Assembly (NCBI GenBank): GCA_011371465.1 | Contig: DRQL01000274.1 | Location: 1 to 20,074 of the forward strand | Direction: 5' to 3' | DNA length: 20,074 nt | Source: Gammaproteobacteria bacterium | GTDB lineage: Bacteria > Pseudomonadota > Gammaproteobacteria > DSM-19610 | Shown here: positions 1 to 5,788 of the stretch, in pieces | Numbering within the stretch: the stretch's first letter is position 1 | Layout: each line of letters begins with the position of its first letter | Notes under the pieces: generated by a model | Database searches by the model: none | What the model was told of the DNA's origin: nothing | The model's input: the letters and a program-made list of their open reading frames with translations, nothing else | Program-made: the position numbers and the translations under genes

Positions 1-268
1 GCTGCACTTCCTCGACCGGCTCACCGTCCGTGAGCACCTGGATCTGCTCACCATACACCCGTACCACGGTACGGCACGGCAGCCCTATGATCGAATAACG
101 GCCCCACTTCTCGCCCCCCTGCACGGACTCGAACAGGTAGGAATACGGGCCGTTGGCCAGCTTCAGGTAGGTGCTTAAGGGCGTATCGAGATCGGCCAGC
201 ACTTCGCGGGTTACCGGAATGCGGTTATACCCTTCGCCGGCCAGTTTTTTAACGTGTTCAGGAGTCAT
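1..268 (-). CDS. trpE: Anthranilate synthase component I, N-terminal part (cut by window edge)
   Basis: TrpE makes anthranilate from chorismate, using ammonia supplied by TrpG; this is the first committed step of tryptophan synthesis in the cytoplasm. Only the first 89 codons are present, running off the left edge. Translating the minus strand from ATG at 268 gives a start MTPEHVKKLAGEGYNRIPVT, then a stretch with PLSTYLKL, YSYLFESV and GRYSIIG. These are the typical N-terminal TrpE segments; the tryptophan-binding and YLFESV region lies here and the catalytic chorismate-binding domain is off the window. The ribosome binding site is GGTGAAG at 272-278, which is also one arm of a long inverted repeat. 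The gene follows rpe and gph, an order known from Pseudomonas-like genomes. The trpL-like leader just upstream supports the call. PabB is the main alternative, but a Trp-rich leader argues for TrpE. Confidence 0.93.
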   Translation of the reverse strand, partial: MTPEHVKKLAGEGYNRIPVTREVLADLDTPLSTYLKLANGPYSYLFESVQGGEKWGRYSIIGLPCRTVVRVYGEQIQVLTDGEPVEEVQ

Positions 269-271
269 GGT

Positions 272-374
272 CTTCACCGTTGAGACATTTTTTATGCACG
301 AGCCACACAGACAGACAGCGGATCAGGACCACCATCGCTCCCTGTGTGCGTGTAAATCAGTCTCTGCGGTGAAG
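272..374 (-). promoter_or_regulatory. Trp leader inverted repeat sequestering the trpE ribosome binding site
   Basis: On the minus strand CTTCACCGCAGAGAC (374-360) is complementary to GTCTCAACGGTGAAG (286-272), giving 8 bp plus 5 bp of stem around a 2-by-2 internal loop. The right arm contains GGTGAAG, the only plausible Shine-Dalgarno of trpE. Nested inside is a second possible stem, CACACAG (350-344) with CTGTGTG (310-304), which encloses the Trp codons. Ribosomes on the leader would open these pairings, so the element could make trpE translation depend on leader translation and stalling. The pairing is directly visible; the switching mechanism is inference. Confidence 0.55.
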
Positions 375-379
375 TTCAT
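323..379 (-). CDS. trpL: trpL-like leader peptide with tandem Trp codons
   Basis: This 18-codon ORF encodes MNFTAETDLHAHRERWWS and then TGA. It lies between gph and trpE. Its ATG (379-377) overlaps the gph stop TGA (378-376) in an ATGA arrangement, so translation is probably coupled to gph. The two adjacent TGG codons (334-329) sit two codons before the stop, as in known Trp attenuation leaders. A ribosome lacking charged tRNA-Trp would stall there. I see no run of T on the minus strand between this ORF and trpE, so a classical intrinsic attenuator terminator is not evident. Instead the first codons (374-360) pair with the trpE Shine-Dalgarno region. Seen: ORF, Trp codons, overlap, pairing. 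Inferred: regulation by tryptophan supply, probably at translation. Confidence 0.75.
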   Translation of the reverse strand: MNFTAETDLHAHRERWWS

Positions 380-1056
380 GCAGCCTGTTCCAGTTCGGTT
401 TTCAGGTGGGCGAGCGTCTCTATCACGACATCCGGCTCTGCAACGCGGATGTCCTCGCCATGATTGTAGCCGTAGGGCAGGCAGGCGATCTGGAAGCCCG
501 CCGCGCGCGCGGCCCTGACGTCGCTGATAGAGTCACCCACCATCAGCGACCGTGCAGGTTCAACCTTAAAGAATTCTGCCGCGTGCAGCAATGGCGCGGG
601 GTGGGGTTTTTTGTGCTCCAGCGTATCGCCGCATATCACGATGCTGAAATAGTCGTGTATGCCCAGGTCCCTGAGCAGCGGGATCGTAAACTGTTCCGCC
701 TTGTTGGTAACGCAGCCCAGGGCGTAAGCGGACGCCCTGAGGTAATCGAGACCCTCCATGACACCGGGGTACAGCAGCGAACGCTTTGACGTGTTCTCGG
801 CATACAGTTCCAGGAAAACGGGGTAGGCTCGCCTGAACTCCGCTTCGTCCGGCTCTCCGTCCAGCCGGCCGATCAGCGCACGGCGCACCAGCCGCTCGAC
901 ACCGTTGCCGACCCAGTCGCGCACCCGGCTTTCCCCCCAGGGCTCACGCCCCAGGTGACGCATCATCTCGTCCACGCAAAACGCCAGGTCCGGCACGCTG
1001 TCGACCAGCGTGCCGTCCACGTCGATGAGAATCATGTCCGGTTTGCGAATAGCCAA
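376..1056 (-). CDS. gph: Phosphoglycolate phosphatase (HAD superfamily)
   Basis: This 226-residue cytoplasmic enzyme should dephosphorylate 2-phosphoglycolate, a product of DNA repair and oxygenase side reactions. The HAD motifs are all present: motif I DVDGT with Asp12 and Asp14, motif II in GCVTNKAEQ, the motif III lysine in HKKPHPAP, and motif IV GDSISDV. The YGYNHGE segment matches the end of E. coli Gph-type proteins. The start at 1056 is a TTG with GGGGT about 9 nt upstream, 20 nt after the rpe stop. ATG at 1035, giving MILIDVDGT, is an alternative. The stop TGA overlaps the ATG of the trpL-like leader. The gene sits between rpe and trpE, probably in one transcript. Confidence 0.93.
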   Translation of the reverse strand: MAIRKPDMILIDVDGTLVDSVPDLAFCVDEMMRHLGREPWGESRVRDWVGNGVERLVRRALIGRLDGEPDEAEFRRAYPVFLELYAENTSKRSLLYPGVMEGLDYLRASAYALGCVTNKAEQFTIPLLRDLGIHDYFSIVICGDTLEHKKPHPAPLLHAAEFFKVEPARSLMVGDSISDVRAARAAGFQIACLPYGYNHGEDIRVAEPDVVIETLAHLKTELEQAA

Positions 1057-1076
1057 TGGACGGTACCCCGGTTTGC

Positions 1077-1766
1077 TCAGCCGGCTTTGGCCAGCTCGTC
1101 GCGCATCGCCTTGACGACACTGTCGTAGGTATTGGCATCGCTGTCGCTGGCCGCACCGAAAATCGCGGAACCGGCCACGAAGGTATCCGCGCCCGCCTCG
1201 GCGATTTCACGGATGTTGTCGACCTTCACGCCGCCGTCGATCTCCAGGCGGATATCCCGCCCGGAGGCATCGATGATCTTGCGCGCTTCACGCAATTTAT
1301 CGAGCGTAGCCGGGATAAAACTCTGGCCGCCGAAACCGGGGTTGACCGACATCAGCAGGACCATGTCCACCTTGTCGAGCACGTAGGTCAGGTAATCCAG
1401 CGGTGTAGCGGGGTTGAATACCAGGCCCGACTTGCACCCTTCCCCCTTGATCAGTTGCAGGGTGCGGTCGATGTGCTCGCTGGCTTCCGGGTGAAAGGTG
1501 ATGTAGCTGGCGCCCGCTTTGGCGAAATCAGGAATCAGCGCATCCACCGGCTTGATCATCAGGTGCACATCGATTTCGGCGGTCACGCCGTGTTTGCGCA
1601 GTGCATCACATACCAGCGGGCCGATCGTCAGGTTGGGCACGTAGTGGTTGTCCATGACATCGAAATGCACGATGTCTGCTCCGGATTTGAGCACGTTATC
1701 CACTTCTTCGCCCAGGCGGGCAAAGTCCGCGGACAGAATAGACGGGGCAATCTTGTAATCTGGCAT
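1077..1766 (-). CDS. rpe: Ribulose-phosphate 3-epimerase
   Basis: This 229-residue TIM-barrel enzyme interconverts ribulose 5-phosphate and xylulose 5-phosphate in the pentose phosphate and Calvin pathways. Visible motifs are SILSADFARLG at the N-terminus, HFDVMDNHYVPNLTIGP with His34, Asp36 and Asp39, HLM with His68, VNPGFGGQSFIP at about 141-152 and EIDGGV with Asp177. His34, Asp36, His68 and Asp177 are the expected metal ligands. The length is normal. The start is ATG at 1766 with AGAGG about 10 nt upstream. It is the first gene of the rpe-gph-trpL-trpE cluster. A weak candidate promoter (TTGATT, then AT-rich sequence) lies about 20-50 nt upstream. Confidence 0.96.
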   Translation of the reverse strand: MPDYKIAPSILSADFARLGEEVDNVLKSGADIVHFDVMDNHYVPNLTIGPLVCDALRKHGVTAEIDVHLMIKPVDALIPDFAKAGASYITFHPEASEHIDRTLQLIKGEGCKSGLVFNPATPLDYLTYVLDKVDMVLLMSVNPGFGGQSFIPATLDKLREARKIIDASGRDIRLEIDGGVKVDNIREIAEAGADTFVAGSAIFGAASDSDANTYDSVVKAMRDELAKAG

Positions 1767-2132
1767 AATCCGGGCCTCTTTAAAATTTGGAATCTGCGGG
1801 TAAAATCAAGACCGCGCACTTTACCCGAACAGCGAAAGCTTTGCAGCCCGGCAACACCCGCACGCCCGGCACAACGATGGAGCCTCTCCCGGGCGAAACA
1901 AGCAGGGAACCTCTGATCAATCCGCTTTCCGTCATACCGGCGTATGCCGGAATGCAGTGGTTTCAATGGCGTGGATACCCGCATACGCCGGCATGCCGAA
2001 TCAATCAGAAGCCCCCTAATTTATTGTTATCACAAGATTTTATTGATCCTGCCCGGAACGTAACGGATTCATGGCCGCCACGCCTGCAGCTGGTTACAAT
2101 GCCGGCCTGACAACCAGTGAAGGTAGATCACC
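1767..2132. other. Divergent intergenic region between rpe and the CopD-like gene
   Basis: This 366-nt spacer separates divergent genes and should hold promoters for both. Its main content is the palindromic element at 1904-2017. On the rpe side there is an AT-rich stretch at about 1778-1810 with TTGATT-like and TTTTAA-like sequences. A 7-bp inverted repeat, CGCCCGG (1863-1869) with CCGGGCG (1889-1895), lies in the rpe upstream region. On the CopD side TACAAT at 2095-2100 could be a -10 box, but no good -35 is seen. I see no ORF worth calling. Confidence 0.6.
1904..2017. repeat. 114-bp palindromic MITE-like or REP-like element
   Basis: The ends form an imperfect 18-bp terminal inverted repeat: agggaacctctgatcaat at 1904-1921 and the complement of agggggcttctgattgat at 2000-2017. 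Inside is a second pair of 26-nt arms (1931-1956 and 1972-1997) that share the core CCGGCGTATGC and differ at a few positions; their loop is 15 nt. The whole sequence can fold into one long hairpin. There is no coding capacity and no clear target duplication. The GTCAT-CCGG-CCGG-AT core resembles dispersed palindromes found in many proteobacterial genomes. A transposase-dependent MITE is likely but unproven from one copy. Confidence 0.6.
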
Positions 2133-2597
2133 ATGACCACAGCCAGCCTGGCCATCGTCCTGCACATCCTTTCCGCAGTCCTGTGGGTAGGCGGGATGTT
2201 TTTTGCCCACCAGGTCCTGCGCCCGGTGGCCGTTCAACAGCTCGAACCACCGCAGCGCCTGAAACTCTGGACGCAGGTATTCAGGCGTTTCTTCCCCTGG
2301 GTATGGGTGTGTATTGTACTGCTGCCACTGAGCGGCTACTGGATGGTATTCAGCCTGTTCGGCGGCATGGCGAACGTCGGCCTGCACATTCACCTGATGC
2401 AGGGGCTTGGGTGGCTGATGATCCTGTTATTCCTGCACCTCTATTTCGCACCGTTCCGGCGCCTGAAGGAAGCCGTGATCACCGAACAGTGGCCGGAAGC
2501 CGGCAAGCGGCTCAACCAGATCCGCATCATCGTAGGCATCAACCTCAGCCTCGGCCTGCTCGTCATTGCCATTGCCGCCGGCGGACGCTACCTGTAA
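2133..2597 (+). CDS. CopD-family integral membrane protein
   Basis: This 154-residue inner-membrane protein has four predicted helices at about residues 5-26, 52-75, 84-106 and 130-150. The N-terminal HILSAVLWVGGMFF segment and the histidines 11, 26, 85, 87 and 102 in or near the helices match the CopD-like (copper resistance D or HemJ-like) domain. Family members have been linked to copper handling or heme-related redox chemistry, but the substrate here is not defined. The start is ATG at 2133 with GAAGG about 8 nt upstream. It is a single gene, convergent with djlA 19 nt downstream, and no terminator is seen between them. Confidence 0.75.
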   Translation: MTTASLAIVLHILSAVLWVGGMFFAHQVLRPVAVQQLEPPQRLKLWTQVFRRFFPWVWVCIVLLPLSGYWMVFSLFGGMANVGLHIHLMQGLGWLMILLFLHLYFAPFRRLKEAVITEQWPEAGKRLNQIRIIVGINLSLGLLVIAIAAGGRYL

Positions 2598-2616
2598 CCC
2601 CGGTGAGAAATGCGGG

Positions 2617-3417
2617 CTAGCCGCGTGACGCCTTCACCAGGTCGTAGGCTTTTTTGATCTCCTGGGTTTTTTCCGTCGCCAGCCGGATCATTTCCTCAGG
2701 CAGGCCCTTGGCCACCAGCTTGTCCGGGTGGTGCTGGTTCATCAGGCGCCGGTAGGCCTTTTTCACTTCCGCGTCACTGGCAGATCGCTCCACGCCCAGG
2801 ATTTCATACGCCTCCTGCAGTGACGCACCGGGCGATGCGGTCGCATCCCCACCGAAGCCACCGCCACCGAAGTGCCGGGCATTGCGCACCAGCGCCTCGA
2901 TGTGCCGGAACTCCAGGGTGGTGAACCCCAGCGCCTGACGGACCTGTTCCAGCACCCCGCGTTCCGCGCTGTCCAGCTTGCCGTCCGCGTGCGCTGCATG
3001 CATCAGGATCTCGACAAACATCTGCATCAGGTTGCGGCGCCGGTGACACTCCTGGCGAAACTGGCGCAACACATCCTGCAGCGGGAAACCGGGTTGCTTG
3101 CCCTGGTTGAACAGGCCGATGGCTGCTTTCCGCATCTGCTCATTCAGGTTCATACGGCGCATGACGTCGCGCGCCACTTCGATCTCGTCCGGGGAAACCC
3201 GCCCGTCCGCCTTGGCCAGATGACCCATCACCGAAAACAGCGCGGTAAAAAACGCGGTCTGCACACGCTCCTGCGCACCGGGTTTAAACTGTGCGCCCAG
3301 GTTGCTGCCCAGCCCCCGGTCAAAGTTGTGCCCCAGCGCAGCGCCGATCAACGCGCCCAGCGGCCCGGCCAGCAGGTAGCCGAAGGCTCCGCCCAGTACC
3401 TTGCCCCACCAGCTCAA
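2617..3417 (-). CDS. djlA: Co-chaperone DjlA (membrane-anchored J-domain protein)
   Basis: DjlA is an inner-membrane J-domain protein that stimulates DnaK ATPase and has been tied to envelope stress signalling in E. coli. The 266 residues show the full DjlA layout: an N-terminal glycine-rich membrane segment at about 5-30 ending in GHNFD, a TerB-like helical domain at about 50-175 with MGHLAKADGRVS and HAADGKL-type segments, a glycine-rich linker at about 184-190, and a C-terminal J domain from about 200 with HPD at 230-232 followed by KLVAKGLPEEM. The start is TTG at 3417, because MSWWGK aligns with the usual MxYWGK beginning. It overlaps the upstream stop by four bases (TTGA), indicating translational coupling. 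Confidence 0.95.
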   Translation of the reverse strand: MSWWGKVLGGAFGYLLAGPLGALIGAALGHNFDRGLGSNLGAQFKPGAQERVQTAFFTALFSVMGHLAKADGRVSPDEIEVARDVMRRMNLNEQMRKAAIGLFNQGKQPGFPLQDVLRQFRQECHRRRNLMQMFVEILMHAAHADGKLDSAERGVLEQVRQALGFTTLEFRHIEALVRNARHFGGGGFGGDATASPGASLQEAYEILGVERSASDAEVKKAYRRLMNQHHPDKLVAKGLPEEMIRLATEKTQEIKKAYDLVKASRG

Positions 3418-3812
3418 GACGACGCCCCGTTATCTTCGAACATTCTAATGTAATGATCGATGGCCGCACTGATGCGGGCACAGAGGTCCTGCGCCTGCGC
3501 GGCGTCGCTGCCGACTGCATCGGGGAAAGCCAATAGTTCGACACCCTGCGCCCGGGCGGCGTCCTGGTCCAGCTGTGCGCAGGCTTCATCTGCCGCGACA
3601 ATCAACTTCAGGCGCGGCATTTTTTCCAGTTGTGTCCGCGTGATAGCGCTGGACAGCACCACCAGGATGTCGCTCTTCCAGCAGCGCAGCGTGATCTCGC
3701 CTGCGTCCAGTTGCGGATACTGTTCCCAGCTGTATTTTGCGGTTTTCAGCGGCGGAAACTCGACGCCCGCAGGTAACTGCGCTCCGTCGACGACAGCAAC
3801 ATTCATCGTCAT
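3414..3812 (-). CDS. Orphan N-terminal half of a D-2-hydroxyacid dehydrogenase-like protein
   Basis: This 132-residue protein resembles only the N-terminal substrate-side domain of D-isomer 2-hydroxyacid dehydrogenases such as glycerate dehydrogenase. The segments are VAVVDGAQ at the start, SDILVVLSSAITRTQLEKMP at about 48-67, then LKLIVAADEACAQLD and AARAQGVELL. The NAD-binding Rossmann domain with GxGxxG, and the catalytic Arg/Glu/His that follow it, are absent; after FPDAVGSD the protein becomes a short helical tail. The start at ATG 3812 is preferred because GAGG lies 8 nt upstream; TTG 3836 and ATG 3833 are in frame. The stop overlaps the djlA start. It could be a decayed enzyme or a small protein reusing the flavodoxin-like fold. 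Confidence 0.65.
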   Translation of the reverse strand: MTMNVAVVDGAQLPAGVEFPPLKTAKYSWEQYPQLDAGEITLRCWKSDILVVLSSAITRTQLEKMPRLKLIVAADEACAQLDQDAARAQGVELLAFPDAVGSDAAQAQDLCARISAAIDHYIRMFEDNGASS

Positions 3813-3846
3813 ACCCTGACCCTCAAATCTCATCAAAATTGTTTGC

Positions 3847-3875
3847 TTGCAATAGCAGATTTATGCGCCTATAAA
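3847..3875 (+). promoter_or_regulatory. Sigma70-type promoter
   Basis: TTGCAA at 3847-3852 and TATAAA at 3870-3875 are separated by exactly 17 nt. The transcript would start near 3882 and read the gene at 3975 with a leader of about 90 nt. The same 160-nt gap also has to serve the minus-strand gene starting at 3812. Confidence 0.6.
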
Positions 3876-3974
3876 TTCAGCAAGGTCGAGAGAAGACGGT
3901 TATCTGCTGTATGCCAAAACAAGGGCTGCACAACTGCGAAGTATCAGCAGTTTGATCAAGGAGGTAAACCCGTT

Positions 3975-4274
3975 ATGAATTTTGAGTATGCACCGAAGGT
4001 TGGTGACTGGTACAAAAACACCGTTGGCGACGCATTTGAAGTGATTGCCCAGGATGATGACGACGACACCCTGGAACTGCAATATTACGACGGCACCCTG
4101 GAAGAACTCGACACCGAAAGCTGGGAATCCATGCGCCCTGTGCCCATCGAACCACCGGAAGACTGGCGTGGTTCCATGGATATCGCACCGGAAGATACCC
4201 ACACCCCGGAAATCTGGTCGGAGACGGAAGACTGGATGCGTGCGCTGGAACGCCTGGATGGCTTTCCACCCTGA
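3975..4274 (+). CDS. Small acidic protein, DUF6763-like
   Basis: This 99-residue, strongly acidic cytoplasmic protein has no signal peptide or membrane segment. It begins MNFEYAPKVGDWYKNTVGD, followed by FEVIAQDDDDDTLELQYYDG, then EELDTESW and EPPEDWRG. The pattern of PxVGDWY, a beta-rich core with QYYDGxxEELD, and a PPEDW motif resembles a small gammaproteobacterial family I know as DUF6763; its function is not known to me. The start at 3975 is chosen over the longer reading frame because AAGGAGGT at 3958-3965 is a near-perfect Shine-Dalgarno 9 nt upstream. The promoter at 3847-3875 lies in the correct place. The next gene is 90 nt downstream on the same strand. Confidence 0.75.
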   Translation: MNFEYAPKVGDWYKNTVGDAFEVIAQDDDDDTLELQYYDGTLEELDTESWESMRPVPIEPPEDWRGSMDIAPEDTHTPEIWSETEDWMRALERLDGFPP

Positions 4275-4364
4275 GAGCGGCGGCAGGCAACTTTAGCCGG
4301 CCTGCCTGTCTAACTAAAACAGCGGTTCCACAATCGAACCTGTCAGGTGACAAGGAGGCATACC

Positions 4365-4877
4365 ATGAGGCGCAGACTCTATTTCCTGTTACCCGGAACA
4401 GCGCGTGCACGACAGGTGGTCGACGAGCTGTTGCTGGCGCGTATCGATGATCACCACATTCATGTCATTGCCAAAGAAGGCACCCCGCTCGGGGATCTGC
4501 CGCAGGCCAACCTGTTGCAACGCAGCGACCTGGTGCACGGTATCGGGCTGGGGCTCGGCGTAGGTGGCGCCACCGGCATTCTCACCGGCCTGATCGCCAT
4601 CGCCTTTCCCCCGCAGGGGATCACACTCGGTGGCTGGACACTGCTGGTAACCGCCCTGGCCGGCGCGCTGATCGGCGCCTGGGTGGCCGGCATGATCGGC
4701 ACGGATATACCCAACAGCCAGCTCAGGGAGTTTGCATCGGCGGTGGAAAACGGACAGGTGCTGATGATGGTCGACGTTCCCCGGGAGCAGGTCGAAACCG
4801 TCACCAACATGATCAAACTGCACCATCCCGAAGCAGACATGCACGGTATCGATCCCAGGATACCGGCCTTTCCCTGA
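4365..4877 (+). CDS. Membrane protein with glycine-rich helical hairpin, DUF1269-like
   Basis: This 170-residue protein has a cytoplasmic N-terminal region that begins MRRRLYFLLPGTARARQVVD and reads like an alpha/beta sensor-like fold with IHVIAKEG. Two glycine-rich membrane helices follow at about 57-82 (GIGLGLGVGGATGILTGLIA) and 88-112, then a short C-terminal segment with LMMVDVPREQVETV and a HHPEA motif. This order matches DUF1269-type proteins, whose function is unknown. The start is ATG 4365 because AAGGAGG at 4352-4358 lies 6 nt upstream; an earlier in-frame start at 4347 has no such site. A strong terminator follows 23 nt after the stop. Confidence 0.75.
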   Translation: MRRRLYFLLPGTARARQVVDELLLARIDDHHIHVIAKEGTPLGDLPQANLLQRSDLVHGIGLGLGVGGATGILTGLIAIAFPPQGITLGGWTLLVTALAGALIGAWVAGMIGTDIPNSQLREFASAVENGQVLMMVDVPREQVETVTNMIKLHHPEADMHGIDPRIPAFP

Positions 4878-4900
4878 TCACCTCGCCACAAATTTCCAGT

Positions 4901-4934
4901 AAAAACAGGGCGCCGTGAACGGCGCCCTGTTTTT
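4901..4934 (+). terminator. Rho-independent terminator (possibly bidirectional)
   Basis: AAAAACAGGGCGCCG, a TGAA loop and CGGCGCCCTGTTTTT form a perfect 15-bp stem with a 10-bp G/C-rich core followed by T residues. It ends the transcript of the gene at 4365-4877. The A-tract on the left side would also let it work on the minus strand. Confidence 0.92.
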
Positions 4935-5061
4935 GTCTGCTGGTCGGCATATAACTTGCTGGAATTACAGATGAACTCGCCGGATTTAATGTTTGCAGTC
5001 CGGCGCCGATAGTAGATTTGAAGGCTGGGTTATCAGCTGCGACACCTTAAGGAGGTGCGCC

Positions 5062-5283
5062 ATGACACGTATACTGGATATGGCAAGCGGTGCTGAATAT
5101 CGCGGAGAAGAGCTGAGTTTCCCGCGCGCAGAGGTCTCAACACCCGCCGGCCATTCAGCGGACCTGGAACGGCAGTCGCAACTGCAACTCGCCACGCTGG
5201 AAATCGCACCCTCGCGACAGCCGGCTTCCATCGACATGGCCGGCCTGGATATCGAAAAACTGCTGCAATCGATTCAGGACTGA
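5062..5283 (+). CDS. Small protein of unknown function, 73 aa
   Basis: I do not recognise this gene. It encodes 73 residues beginning MTRILDMASGAEYRGEELSF, then a low-complexity middle rich in Ser, Gln and Leu (ADLERQSQLQLATLEIAP), and a C-terminal helix with DIEKLLQSIQD. There is no signal peptide, membrane segment or cysteine. It looks real for three reasons: TAAGGAGGT at about 5048-5055 lies 6-7 nt before the ATG, a strong terminator stands 16 nt after the stop, and another terminator separates it from the upstream gene. It is therefore a self-contained monocistronic unit. I infer a cytoplasmic, partly disordered protein. Confidence 0.7.
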   Translation: MTRILDMASGAEYRGEELSFPRAEVSTPAGHSADLERQSQLQLATLEIAPSRQPASIDMAGLDIEKLLQSIQD

Positions 5284-5298
5284 AACCACCGGATACCG

Positions 5299-5332
5299 GC
5301 CGGAGCCGTGGCACGGCTCCGGCTTTTTGTTT
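5299..5332 (+). terminator. Rho-independent terminator
   Basis: GCCGGAGCCG (5299-5308) and CGGCTCCGGC (5314-5323) form a 10-bp stem with a 5-nt loop, followed by TTTTTGTTT. It ends the transcript of the 73-aa gene, which converges with the Rieske gene. Confidence 0.9.
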
Positions 5333-5391
5333 CTGCACCCCGCAGCCACTGGCGGACGCAGCTGCAACGCTCCAGTCCGGAAAGGTGCGGA

Positions 5392-5736
5392 TCACTCCAA
5401 CCGAACGGACACCTCGTCATTGCGGACTTCTACCTGCAGCGCGGTCAGCGCACGGCCTGCACAGGGTCCGGCGATACAGACACCATCCTCGATACGAAAC
5501 AGGGCATCATGCGTAGCACACTGGATCAGGTCACCGTCCAGGTTCAGGAAGCGGTCCGGCACCCAGTCGAGCGGTCCACCGGTGTGAGGACAGCTGTTGC
5601 GGTAGGCGGTGATCCGTCCCTGGTGATGCACCAGGAAAATATCCTCGGCAGCAGCGCCGTTGTGCAGCGTAAAACCGCGACTGCCACCTTCCGGCAGGTC
5701 GGCCAGACGACACACTTTCTGGAGAGATTCAGACAA
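5392..5736 (-). CDS. Rieske [2Fe-2S] ferredoxin-like protein
   Basis: This 114-residue soluble protein should bind a Rieske 2Fe-2S cluster. The two ligand boxes are Cys49-Pro-His51 in NSCPHTGGPLDW and Cys73-Ala-Thr-His76 in IQCATHDALF, followed by the usual DGVCIAGPC stretch with two more cysteines (87 and 92). LADLPEGGSRGFTL before the first box matches stand-alone Rieske ferredoxins related to dioxygenase ferredoxins and NirD. The reading frame extends further upstream over the previous gene. I chose TTG at 5736 because it gives the usual N-terminal length; no clear Shine-Dalgarno is seen, so the start is uncertain. It lies 52 nt after the 1536-aa chimeric gene on the same strand and may be co-transcribed. 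The redox partner is unknown. Confidence 0.85.
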   Translation of the reverse strand: MSESLQKVCRLADLPEGGSRGFTLHNGAAAEDIFLVHHQGRITAYRNSCPHTGGPLDWVPDRFLNLDGDLIQCATHDALFRIEDGVCIAGPCAGRALTALQVEVRNDEVSVRLE

Positions 5737-5788
5737 TGGAGGTACCGGGCTACGGGCCAGTACCCAGACTAGCCGCCGGTCGCGCGGA

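Noticed and set aside
286..322. Intrinsic attenuator terminator before trpE
   Set aside because: The minus strand here carries an A-run, not a T-run, after the possible stem, so a classical terminator is not supported.
1056..1916. 286-codon plus-strand frame over rpe
   Set aside because: It lies antisense to rpe, which has complete catalytic motifs; the frame is a by-product of high GC.
4281..4312. Possible hairpin GGCAGGC/GCCTGCC after the acidic small gene
   Set aside because: There is no T-run, so it is not called as a terminator; the two small genes may be co-transcribed.
4979..5004. Inverted repeat GCCGGA/TCCGGC before the 73-aa gene
   Set aside because: Only 6 bp with a 14-nt loop and no T-run; expected by chance in GC-rich DNA.
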